A stretch of 64,000 bases of DNA. It comes from Thermococcus thioreducens (GTDB lineage: Archaea > Methanobacteriota_B > Thermococci > Thermococcales > Thermococcaceae). The notes under the pieces are model-generated. The model was given only the letters and a program-made list of their open reading frames with translations. It was not told where the DNA came from and did no database searches. This document shows, piece by piece, positions 15,394 through 22,594 of this stretch (position 1 is its first letter; each line of letters starts with the position of its first letter). Both the position numbers and the translations under genes were made by a program. The DNA is taken from assembly GCF_002214545.1 (NCBI RefSeq), contig NZ_CP015105.1:744001-808000 (forward strand), given 5' to 3'.

Positions 15394-17712
15394 TCACCCC
15401 CATATCGACTTATAAGCATTTTTTGTAAAGTCAATAAAATCTTTCAAAAAGGATACCTTTTCGACTAGGTCACTGAAATTGGAATTTGCTGAACCAACCG
15501 AAACGAGAAACCATGCTGGCTTCCAACTAACTGCAATAGGCAGTGTTATCATTGTAGAAGCAGTTCCTATACCTTTGTTCGCATCTTCGTTCCAGTATTT
15601 GCTTCCTGTGTATCTTGCCGTGATTACGCCTTCAAGGCTCATGTACTCACCCGAGTTCAGCCTTATTTTCAGTTTTAGGTAATGTGGGGTATCAACCCTT
15701 TCAAGCGTGTAGTGGCAGTATCCATTTTCACACACCCATGTGTTGATTCTGGGAGTCAAATCCCTTACGTCGTTAAGCCCAAGAGCCTCAGCCATTCTCT
15801 CATCGAGCGGAACAAACACCTCTGCTATTTTGCCAGTAAATCTTGCCGGAATAATGTCCTTGATGATATTAGTGCTGATTATCCTTGAAGTGTCCTTGTC
15901 ATCGTCAAGTGTCTTGGCTGTTATCGCGTAGGGTACGTCAGATGGCAAGACATTCTTTTTTACTATAATGTTGCATATCACAGTCTCTCCGAGTAACACT
16001 GGCTCGTTAGGGCATTCAAGACTTAAGGCCAGCTCAGGGGGAGTTTTTACTTCAATGGTCTTTGAATATATGGGAAGACCATTGACTTTCAATGTTATTC
16101 TATACGTGCCGGCTTTATTGAACACGTAAGTTGTGCGATCTTCAAGGTGACTGTCAGGACTTATCGTCACCCCATAATACGTCTTTTCAACTATTTTCTG
16201 ACCATTGTCAAGTTCAAGAGTTACTGTTGGGTCAGACAATTGCCCCTTCGAGGTGGTTATCACATAATGGAATGTTACAGTATCGCCTATGTACACTACT
16301 GAAGGAGAAAAACTAAAGGCACCGTTTATGGACTTCTGATCATTCTGGTCCGAAATCACGGTAACGCTCGTTTCAGCGCTCTTTGAGTGCCCGTTCCAGT
16401 AAATTGAAGCATGAGTTGTGTAAGTGCTGGCATCAGTGTAAGTCACGGTCTTCTCCAAAATAACCAATTCTCCATTCGGCTGAACGTCAACCTTTCCAGA
16501 GTACGTTCTCGAATTCGTGGGCGAAAACGGAATCGTCACCGAGTACTCCACACCATCGAGCTCCACATTCTGGTTGTTCTCCACGATAACCCTGTACGTG
16601 ACACTCTCACCCTCAGTGATGCTCGTCCTTGAAGCCTCCACCCGGACGTTCACCTTACTCCAGTCAACTGGAGAAGTCAAATTAGCAGTTGCAGAATAAT
16701 CCTTTGTGATAGTCCTGTCCCCACAGCTTGGAGAGGTTGAAGAAGCTTCTGGGCTCTCCTGTAAGAGTGGAACAGCCCCACAGGAGGGAGTGTAAGTTAT
16801 CTCCACTTCTCCACTGAGATTGAGTTCTCCGCCGGATGAGTGAGTATAAGTGAACCTGCTGCTCTTCCACGTATAACTCTCCCCCGCGTTGAGGAATGAG
16901 ACCGTTCCAGAGTCAGAATCTCTGGCTGTGTAGTCCTTGACCTTGATTCTGATGTTGTTCACCGCGTTGTCTTCGGCCTTGAAGGAGACTTCAACGTGGT
17001 ACTCAACACTGCTAGGAACGTTCTTGTCAACAACAACTGAAACATCAGTTATCACGAGCGTACCGGAATCGTTTTGAGTATCGAGCGCCTCAACGAGCAC
17101 ACTCTCATCCACCGGGACTCCACTCACTATCACCTCTCCACCACCTGTAATACTGGATGTCGTAGCGGTTCCCGAAGTGGACTTTAGGAGAAGTATGGGG
17201 GTCTTCGTGACCTCACTGGAAACTTCGATAACTTTCAGAGCATCCTTAAGCTCCGCAATCTTTTGGTTGAGTATAGAGTCGATCTTGGCGTTGTTGTTCC
17301 CATAGTTCCTTGCTTTTACGAGTGCGATAACATTGCTGATCAATTCGTACGCTCTAAGTGCATTTGGCCAGTAATAGGTTTTCTTCTCAGTTATGACTTC
17401 GCTCGTAGTCATCCTCCTGGCCGTTACAGTAAAAAGCAGGCCGCCGTTTTTGGACCACTTGACAGAATCCACACTGCCAGGGAGCTGGGACAGGGAAGTG
17501 GTTCGCTCATAGGAAAGCAGGTTAACACTTCCGCCGGTGCCCATTATTAGCCTGTACATTGACTCTTTCAGTGTTTCCGCCGCAGGATCCATCCCCTGGT
17601 AGTCCTTCTGTGAGTACCTCAAGTACAGTATAACCCAGTCTCCACTGAGTGCTGGGTTTATTATCTCCCCTTTGTTCCCAGTTGGAGCTTCAGCGGGTGG
17701 GTCCACTTCCAT
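15394..17712 (-). CDS. main module: large Ig-like surface protein with exchangeable C-terminus
   Basis: 772 codons from ATG 17712. It holds a helical region (about 120-170), then at least three beta domains: one at about 200-300 with a Cys pair just after it (SCGAVPLL; SCGDRT), a CARDB-like one at about 355-455 (SITEGESVTYRVIVENN) and a PKD-like one at about 470-565 (SPSVVYIGDTVTFHYVI). A Cys-paired region follows, then the R1 motif ITARYTGSKYW at about 697-708 and a unique tail of some 60 residues ending KSIWG. It has no signal peptide although it looks extracellular. It overlaps the upstream secreted protein gene by 52 bases in the -1 frame, with a slippery heptamer in the overlap. A toxin-delivery role is inferred. 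Confidence 0.7.
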   Translation of the reverse strand: MEVDPPAEAPTGNKGEIINPALSGDWVILYLRYSQKDYQGMDPAAETLKESMYRLIMGTGGSVNLLSYERTTSLSQLPGSVDSVKWSKNGGLLFTVTARRMTTSEVITEKKTYYWPNALRAYELISNVIALVKARNYGNNNAKIDSILNQKIAELKDALKVIEVSSEVTKTPILLLKSTSGTATTSSITGGGEVIVSGVPVDESVLVEALDTQNDSGTLVITDVSVVVDKNVPSSVEYHVEVSFKAEDNAVNNIRIKVKDYTARDSDSGTVSFLNAGESYTWKSSRFTYTHSSGGELNLSGEVEITYTPSCGAVPLLQESPEASSTSPSCGDRTITKDYSATANLTSPVDWSKVNVRVEASRTSITEGESVTYRVIVENNQNVELDGVEYSVTIPFSPTNSRTYSGKVDVQPNGELVILEKTVTYTDASTYTTHASIYWNGHSKSAETSVTVISDQNDQKSINGAFSFSPSVVYIGDTVTFHYVITTSKGQLSDPTVTLELDNGQKIVEKTYYGVTISPDSHLEDRTTYVFNKAGTYRITLKVNGLPIYSKTIEVKTPPELALSLECPNEPVLLGETVICNIIVKKNVLPSDVPYAITAKTLDDDKDTSRIISTNIIKDIIPARFTGKIAEVFVPLDERMAEALGLNDVRDLTPRINTWVCENGYCHYTLERVDTPHYLKLKIRLNSGEYMSLEGVITARYTGSKYWNEDANKGIGTASTMITLPIAVSWKPAWFLVSVGSANSNFSDLVEKVSFLKDFIDFTKNAYKSIWG
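15589..15624 (-). repeat. repeat R1, copy in the main gene
   Basis: 36 bases identical to 14167-14202. It marks the border between the conserved part of the main protein and its variable C-terminal 60 residues. Confidence 0.9.
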
Positions 17713-18251
17713 TTCTCCAGCGCCCAGGCTTCGTAATGGTTGTATTTGAAGGCCACGCTAATAAAAGCCATGGAGAATTCTTCAAGGAAGGCCGTCATGT
17801 TGAAGTCTTCTGTAATGTTTGCCCCGTTCTGAACAATGTACTCTTCCAAAGCCCGAATTTGAGCATCAGTCCAGCCTTGAGCTTTTAGAGCATCAACAGT
17901 CTCCTGTGGCAGACCGTTCTCGCTAATGTTCTGAGCCATTTCGCGGAGTTCTTCCGCAGTGTAATAAGTTTTGACTCCAGAGGCTTTCAACTCTTCCAAA
18001 GCCTGCCAGATTAAGGCTGAAATGTTGGCTGCATTCTCAGCACCGAGGCGGGAGTTTTGAATCAACTCTGGAGCAAGACTGAGATTGCCGTTTTCAATGC
18101 CAACCACAAGTTCCGCCTCCCTGTTTAGAATATCCCAGAATTCTTGGTAGGGGTCACTGCTTGCCGCTATTACCTGACTGCTGGAGAAGGCCGTGCTCAG
18201 GCTCATTCCAACGATCAGGAATATTAGCCATATTCCACCCCAACGCTTCAC
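17661..18251 (-). CDS. secreted helical protein, N-terminal partner of the main module
   Basis: 196 codons from GTG 18251, with GGGTGATTTAGAA upstream. It has a clear signal peptide (KRWGGIWLIFLIVGMSLSTAF, cleavage likely after AAS near residue 31), then a mostly helical body with possible N-glycosylation sites (NLS, NIS, NIT). The last codons contain A AAG GGG at 17673-17667, a perfect X XXY YYZ -1 slippery site immediately before AGA-TAA. A -1 shift there would fuse this secreted part to the 772-codon frame, giving a surface protein of about 950 residues. Whether this is programmed, a mutation or a sequencing error cannot be told from the sequence. Confidence 0.7.
   Translation of the reverse strand: MKRWGGIWLIFLIVGMSLSTAFSSSQVIAASSDPYQEFWDILNREAELVVGIENGNLSLAPELIQNSRLGAENAANISALIWQALEELKASGVKTYYTAEELREMAQNISENGLPQETVDALKAQGWTDAQIRALEEYIVQNGANITEDFNMTAFLEEFSMAFISVAFKYNHYEAWALEKWKWTHPLKLQLGTKGR
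17667..17673 (-). promoter_or_regulatory. candidate -1 ribosomal frameshift site
   Basis: On the minus strand the heptamer is A AAG GGG in the zero frame of the 17661-18251 gene (codons ACA AAG GGG AGA TAA). It fits X XXY YYZ exactly, and after slipping both tRNAs can re-pair (AAA, GGG). The -1 frame continues as GAG ATA ATA into the 772-codon gene. I did not identify a clear stimulatory hairpin downstream. Confidence 0.4.
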
Positions 18252-18280
18252 TTCTAAATCACCCTAAAAAGTAACAAGTG

Positions 18281-18300
18281 TGGGTTTAAATACTTTTTCT
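18281..18300 (-). promoter_or_regulatory. promoter of the island operon
   Basis: Minus-strand AGAAAAAGTATTTAAACCCA contains an A-rich BRE followed by a TATTTAAA TATA box, 30-50 bases before GTG 18251. It is the only strong promoter I see for the whole minus-strand island; I found none immediately upstream of module 2. Confidence 0.65.
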
Positions 18301-18347
18301 ATTCAAATTTAGCATACTACTTAAAAACGTAAGCAAAAAACGGAAAA

Positions 18348-19154
18348 TCACAAACTCGTCAGCAGCTCTATTAACCCCTGCTTCGTTGGAACCTTCGCGA
18401 ACTTCTCCGGATCCTTAACTTTGAGGAGGAGAGGAACGTCTCCGAAGAGCTTGAGAACCTTTCCGAAGGGTATGCCGCCCTCTCCTGGCAGGAGGTGAAG
18501 GTCGCCGACACCGTAGGCGAGGGCATCTTCCGGCTCGACCTGCGGGAAGAGCTTTCCGAAGTTGTCGTGTATCATGAGTATTACCGTCTTGTCAGTTCCA
18601 AGCTTCACATCTTCGAGAAGCTTGTCCCCATCACCCTGAGCGCTGAGGAACGCATGAGCCACGTCGAGGGCAAAGCCTACGTTCTCCCTCTCAACGTTGT
18701 CAACGACGTAGAGCGTGTCCTTGACGCTGAAGGTGTTCTCAAGGGCTATCTTTATGTTGAACGGCGCCACCATGTCAGCGAGCTGTTGGATCGCCTCTAT
18801 CTCAAGGTCAAGCCTCCCCGTCCTGCCGCTCTGCATTACAATGACCTTTGCACCGAGCTTTATGGCAACGTCCGCTATTGCCCTCGCAACGCGGAAGTGC
18901 CTGGTGTAATAGATGTGGTCGCGGAGGTTTACTGACGTCGGCATCCTGATTATGTAGTCAATGCCGACGCCGCGGAGCGTCGTCTCGATGGTCTTAAGCT
19001 TCTTCTCAATAACAACGCCGTTCATGATAAGCCCGAGTGTGTGCGGGAATATTGAGACAAAATCATAGTTCTTTATTTTGACGTCTGCCAAGACCGATGC
19101 CAGGGTTTTGTCCTTGGTGACGAAGTGCGGGTAAATCGTTACGCCTATCTCCAT
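18348..19154 (-). CDS. sugar phosphate isomerase/epimerase family protein (TIM barrel)
   Basis: 268 residues with the fold and motif spacing of the AP endonuclease 2/xylose isomerase-like superfamily. Metal-site residues are visible: the Glu in IKIALENTFS, the Asp/His in GFALDVAHAFLS, and the His in ILMIHDNFG, then GVGDLHLLPGEGGI near the C-terminus. Members isomerise or epimerise sugars, or act on abasic DNA; the substrate here cannot be told. The start has GGTGGTAGC upstream, and a TATA box on the minus strand (AAGCTTTTATATCC, about 19178-19192) lies in the divergent region shared with sppA. Confidence 0.85.
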   Translation of the reverse strand: MEIGVTIYPHFVTKDKTLASVLADVKIKNYDFVSIFPHTLGLIMNGVVIEKKLKTIETTLRGVGIDYIIRMPTSVNLRDHIYYTRHFRVARAIADVAIKLGAKVIVMQSGRTGRLDLEIEAIQQLADMVAPFNIKIALENTFSVKDTLYVVDNVERENVGFALDVAHAFLSAQGDGDKLLEDVKLGTDKTVILMIHDNFGKLFPQVEPEDALAYGVGDLHLLPGEGGIPFGKVLKLFGDVPLLLKVKDPEKFAKVPTKQGLIELLTSL

Positions 19155-19248
19155 GCTACCACCTAGGGAAGAGTTGGGTGCCGGATATAAAAGCTTACCG
19201 AGGGGCAGGGTTTAAAAGTTTCGGTGGGAGATATAGGTGGGTGAGTGA

Positions 19249-20256
19249 ATGAGAGAAAACATCTGGAAGTACATTGCTGCCGTTCTCATACTCCTTCTCG
19301 CAGCGTCGAGCGTAGCCGTCGTCCTGCTCTACATGCAGAATTCCGAGCTGAGGAGTTATAAGCCTGAAAACGTGACGACCACGGTAATAGTCCAAGGATC
19401 CTCAAATGTGACCTGTAATTCAACGGCTTACCAGCTCCAGATAGACGACCTCCAGAGACAGATTGATTTTCTGAAGGCCCAGCTCAGAGGGCAGAACCTG
19501 CCCGGGGGCAACGCCACGATAGCCATAGTCCCCATCTTTGGCCTCATTGACGACTACACGGCCCTCAGCGTCATTCCCACTCTTAGGGAAATCGCCAAAA
19601 ACGATTCCATAGCTGGGGTTGTTCTGTGGATAGAGAGTCCCGGCGGCTACGTTGGGCCCGTGAGGGAGATATATTCCACTGTCCGGAAGCTTAACTTTGT
19701 GAAGCCGGTTGTTGCATACACTGGGGGCATAGCCGCTTCCGGCGGTTACTACATAGCCGCAGGGGCGGAGAAGATAATAGCGGACCCCCTGGCGGAAGTC
19801 GGGAGCATCGGCGTCATCTACGTCCACTACAACCTCCAGCAGAACTACGAGTCAAACGGAATAAAGGTCGAGGTCTTCAAGACCGGGCCCTACAAGGACA
19901 TGGGTGCGGAATGGCGCGGCCTCACCGACGAGGAGAGGGCCATGATAACCGAGATGGTCGACACTTATTTCCAGGGCTTCCTTCAAGCGGTGAGCAGCGG
20001 TAGGGGCATGAGCATCAACGAGACGAAGGAATACGCGACCGGAAGGACATGGTTTGCTATGAACGTTACCGGCAGTTTGGTTGACGAGACCGGCGACCTG
20101 GACTACGCCGTCAGCGTACTTGAGAAGATGCTCAACGTCACCAAACCGAGGATAGTCATCTACAAAGGTTCCACTCCCTCCGACTTCGGCATATTCGGGA
20201 GCACCGCCCTTCTCCTCGATCCTAGATACGTTAACGCCTACATAAAAACGGGGTGA
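19249..20256 (+). CDS. sppA: signal peptide peptidase SppA
   Basis: Membrane-anchored serine protease that degrades cleaved signal peptides. The 335-residue protein has one N-terminal transmembrane helix (YIAAVLILLLAASSVAVVLLY), a linker with coiled-coil character and the SppA/ClpP-like domain. The nucleophile is Ser164 in GGIAASGGYYIAAGA and the general base is Lys216 in TGPYKDMGAEW, almost the positions known for the T. kodakarensis enzyme. TATA (GGGTTTAAAAGTTTC, about 19208-19222) and GGTGGGTGAGTGA precede ATG. The stop overlaps the region of the next start. Confidence 0.95.
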   Translation: MRENIWKYIAAVLILLLAASSVAVVLLYMQNSELRSYKPENVTTTVIVQGSSNVTCNSTAYQLQIDDLQRQIDFLKAQLRGQNLPGGNATIAIVPIFGLIDDYTALSVIPTLREIAKNDSIAGVVLWIESPGGYVGPVREIYSTVRKLNFVKPVVAYTGGIAASGGYYIAAGAEKIIADPLAEVGSIGVIYVHYNLQQNYESNGIKVEVFKTGPYKDMGAEWRGLTDEERAMITEMVDTYFQGFLQAVSSGRGMSINETKEYATGRTWFAMNVTGSLVDETGDLDYAVSVLEKMLNVTKPRIVIYKGSTPSDFGIFGSTALLLDPRYVNAYIKTG

Positions 20257-20261
20257 TCGGC

Positions 20262-20744
20262 ATGCTCTGCGAGGAGAAGCTTGAGGTGTTTGAGAACGGC
20301 TTCGCCGATGGAAAGTTCCACCTTGAGGTGGAGTTCTACGGAAACGACGCCAGAAGGCTTCTCCTTGCAGTAATCCGGGAGCTGTACCTCCCCGACTATG
20401 GGGAGGACTACGTCTACCCCTTCGAGTGCGCCAAGGAGTTCTGGGGAATCCACATGGACGGGAGTGAGGTGGTTGCTGAGGAGTTCAGGCCGAACCCCAT
20501 AAAGTTCCTCAACCGGAGCGTCCTCAACAGGCTTGAGAAAGCCCTAGAGGAGACCGGAGCGCCCGGAGAAGTCAGGGAGGGCATAGACTTCGAGAAGGCG
20601 GAGATTCACAAGCTCAAGAAAGGTTTATTAGCACTAGGAAAGAACTTCATCCTTGACGAGGGCAGAAAGACACTCATAGTCTTCAACAAGCCGAGCGCGC
20701 GGGAGCTGATACTGAAGTATCTGGGGATGCTCGATGGAGCTTGA
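20262..20744 (+). CDS. conserved hypothetical protein
   Basis: About 160 residues, soluble and acidic, with no family I can name. The N-terminal half has strands such as FHLEVEFYGNDARRLLLAVIREL; the C-terminal third ends in a short strand pair (LIVFNKPSARELILKYL). I prefer ATG 20262, with GGGGTGATC upstream, over GTG 20253. It sits between sppA and the AI-2E-type permease and overlaps the latter by 11 bases, so the three are probably one operon. Confidence 0.75.
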   Translation: MLCEEKLEVFENGFADGKFHLEVEFYGNDARRLLLAVIRELYLPDYGEDYVYPFECAKEFWGIHMDGSEVVAEEFRPNPIKFLNRSVLNRLEKALEETGAPGEVREGIDFEKAEIHKLKKGLLALGKNFILDEGRKTLIVFNKPSARELILKYLGMLDGA

Positions 20745-21729
20745 GGCGGGGATATGGATAGCGGTTTCGCTCATAGTTCTCTACCTCGTATGGGAGACGG
20801 TTAGCCCCATCCTTTCTCCAATAATCCTTGCGGTGACTCTCGCCTACATCCTTTATCCCCTCCATGAGAGGCTGGCGGAGAGAACGGGCAACAGGGTCTC
20901 AGCGTTTACCATTACTGCAATCCTTACCGTTGTCACGTTTCTCTTCATAATCGGCTTTGCCCTTTGGATAAACGACGTTAAAAGCTCCCTCGCGTACTAC
21001 ATCAACGCCTTCTTTGAGTGGCTCCTCACATGGAACCTCCCAGATGCCGTCTATGAACTCCTTCAGAAACTCGCTGAGGACATTCCGAAACGCTTTGAGG
21101 AATACGTTCTCGGCTACACGTATTCCCTGCCCAAGCTTTCCCTTCAGGCGATAGTAATGGTCTTCGCCTTCTACGGCATGCTCATAAACGCCAGGACCAT
21201 CAGACGGGAAGTTTATTCGCTCCTCCCCCCGGAGAACAGAGAGCTGGCGATAAAACTCCTTGAAAAGGCTGGCGAGACACTTCACGGCCTCCTCCGCGGC
21301 TGGCTGGCTATCAGCATCATCAAAGGTGTATTTACCGCCGGTGGTTTTGTACTCTTCGGACTGGCCGAACCCGGCGGAGCCATAGCCGCCGGAATCTTCA
21401 CCGTAATCTTTGAGCTCCTCCCCGTTTTCGGGGGCTGGGTTGTCTGGCTCGCCGGAGCGGTTTACATGCTCAAGGGCGGCAACGTTGCCGGCGCCGTTGT
21501 CTTTGTCCTCTACGGAATCGTCTTCATTTCGCCCCTCCCAGATGTACTCCTGAGGCCCAGGCTGGGGACGAGGGAGAAGGGTGTCAACGCCCTCATATCA
21601 CTCGTTGGAATCTTTGGCGGTTATCTTGCCTTTGGATTCGTGGGCATCATAATCGGCCCCGTGGCACTTTCGCTACTGGCAACGCTGGTGGAAGAATGGA
21701 AAGAGGTCAAGGTGAAAAGCGCCGAATGA
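20734..21729 (+). CDS. AI-2E family (PerM/UPF0118) membrane transporter
   Basis: 331 residues with about eight transmembrane segments in the family pattern: N-terminal pair (ILSPIILAVTLAYILYPL), a hydrophilic domain around residues 95-140, then helices ending in the conserved region GFVGIIIGPVALSLLATLVEEW. Members export small molecules or act in Na+/H+ exchange; the substrate in archaea is unknown, and the name AI-2 should not be taken as evidence of quorum sensing. The 3' end overlaps the convergent dihydropteroate synthase-like gene by 23 bases. Confidence 0.88.
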   Translation: MELEAGIWIAVSLIVLYLVWETVSPILSPIILAVTLAYILYPLHERLAERTGNRVSAFTITAILTVVTFLFIIGFALWINDVKSSLAYYINAFFEWLLTWNLPDAVYELLQKLAEDIPKRFEEYVLGYTYSLPKLSLQAIVMVFAFYGMLINARTIRREVYSLLPPENRELAIKLLEKAGETLHGLLRGWLAISIIKGVFTAGGFVLFGLAEPGGAIAAGIFTVIFELLPVFGGWVVWLAGAVYMLKGGNVAGAVVFVLYGIVFISPLPDVLLRPRLGTREKGVNALISLVGIFGGYLAFGFVGIIIGPVALSLLATLVEEWKEVKVKSAE

Positions 21730-22525
21730 AGTGGGCGACCTTGACCGCGTCCAGGGTCTCCTTAACGTCGTGGGTTCTGACGATGTGGGCCCCTTTGAGG
21801 ACAGCTATTGCTGTCGCCGCCAAGCTTCCAGGAAGTCTCTCCGCAGGGTCTTTTCTGCCAGTTATGGCTCCGATGAACGATTTTCTCGATATCCCGACGA
21901 GGATCGGCCTTCCGAAGATTTTGAAAATATCGAGGTTGGCTATGACCTTTGAGTCCCACTCATACCAGGGCGGCCATTCCGGGCGGAGGAAGCCTATCGC
22001 CGGGTCTATGGCTACCTCGTCAACCCCGTGCTTTTCGGCTATTACAAGGCTCTCCTGAAGGAAGTCCACCACTGTGTGAACAGGGTCGCTGAGGTTTCTA
22101 ACCTCGCCGTGGGCGCAGACTATCACGGGGACGCTGTATTCAGCCGCGACCTCTGCCATCTTCGGGTCTCCCTTCAGGCCGGTAACGTCGTTTATGACGT
22201 CTGCTCCGGCTTTGAGGGCCTCCTCTGCGACCCTCGCGCTGGTTGTGTCTATGCTTATCGGAACATCGACGTGGCCGCGGATGGTCTTAACCGCCCAGAC
22301 CGCCCTCCTGATTTCCTCCTCCAGAGGAATCTGGGTCTCAAGATAAGGGGCCGTCGATTTGGCGCCGATGTCGATGAAGGATGCACCCTCCTCAGCCATC
22401 TTTACAGCGGTCTCAATCAGCCTATCTTCATTGTCCCTGACGCTCCCCTTGTAGAAGCTCTCGGGGGAGACGTTGATGACGCCCATTATCCTCGGCTCGC
22501 TCAGGTCAACTCCGGCGAACTTCAT
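21707..22525 (-). CDS. folP: dihydropteroate synthase-like protein
   Basis: About 272 residues with a DHPS TIM barrel: GVINVSPESFYKGS, FIDIGAKSTAP, ISIDTTSARVAEEALKAG, VINDVTGL and GISRKSFIGAITG are all in order. DHPS joins a pterin pyrophosphate to an aminobenzoate-type partner. Here the divergent neighbour encodes a RFAP synthase-like protein, which makes the ribosylated aminobenzoate of methanopterin-type cofactors, so the pair probably makes the folate/methanopterin analogue. Start ATG 22525 has GGCGGTGA upstream; GTG 22534 is less likely. Confidence 0.88.
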   Translation of the reverse strand: MKFAGVDLSEPRIMGVINVSPESFYKGSVRDNEDRLIETAVKMAEEGASFIDIGAKSTAPYLETQIPLEEEIRRAVWAVKTIRGHVDVPISIDTTSARVAEEALKAGADVINDVTGLKGDPKMAEVAAEYSVPVIVCAHGEVRNLSDPVHTVVDFLQESLVIAEKHGVDEVAIDPAIGFLRPEWPPWYEWDSKVIANLDIFKIFGRPILVGISRKSFIGAITGRKDPAERLPGSLAATAIAVLKGAHIVRTHDVKETLDAVKVAHFIRRFSP

Positions 22526-22594
22526 GGTATTCACCGCCTAAAAATAGCCGCTGGGTATAAAAGGACTTTTGCCCTTCCAGTTCTGGTGGTGTTC

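Larger units (their letters stand above)
6780..18300 (-). other. accessory island: polymorphic toxin/immunity-like cassette locus
   Basis: A block of about 11.5 kb, all minus strand and visibly richer in A/T and in rare codons (ATA, AGA, TTA) than its neighbours. It lies between an RNase III-family gene and a sugar-phosphate isomerase gene. From right to left: promoter, signal-peptide gene, large Ig-like gene, then a series of modules, each made of a divergent C-terminal reading frame followed by membrane-protein genes. Repeats shared between modules are listed separately. No integrase, transposase or flanking direct repeat was found, so how it arrived is unclear. The toxin/immunity reading is an inference from architecture. 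Confidence 0.75.

Noticed and set aside
6777-18347. Integrated virus or plasmid
   Set aside because: I found no integrase, capsid, replication or partition gene, no tRNA next to the ends and no flanking attachment repeat. Composition and content fit an accessory conflict locus better.
22028-22594. Long N-terminal extension of the RFAP synthase-like gene
   Set aside because: It is antisense to the dihydropteroate synthase-like gene, and ATG 22595 has a good ribosome site at the conserved start of the family.
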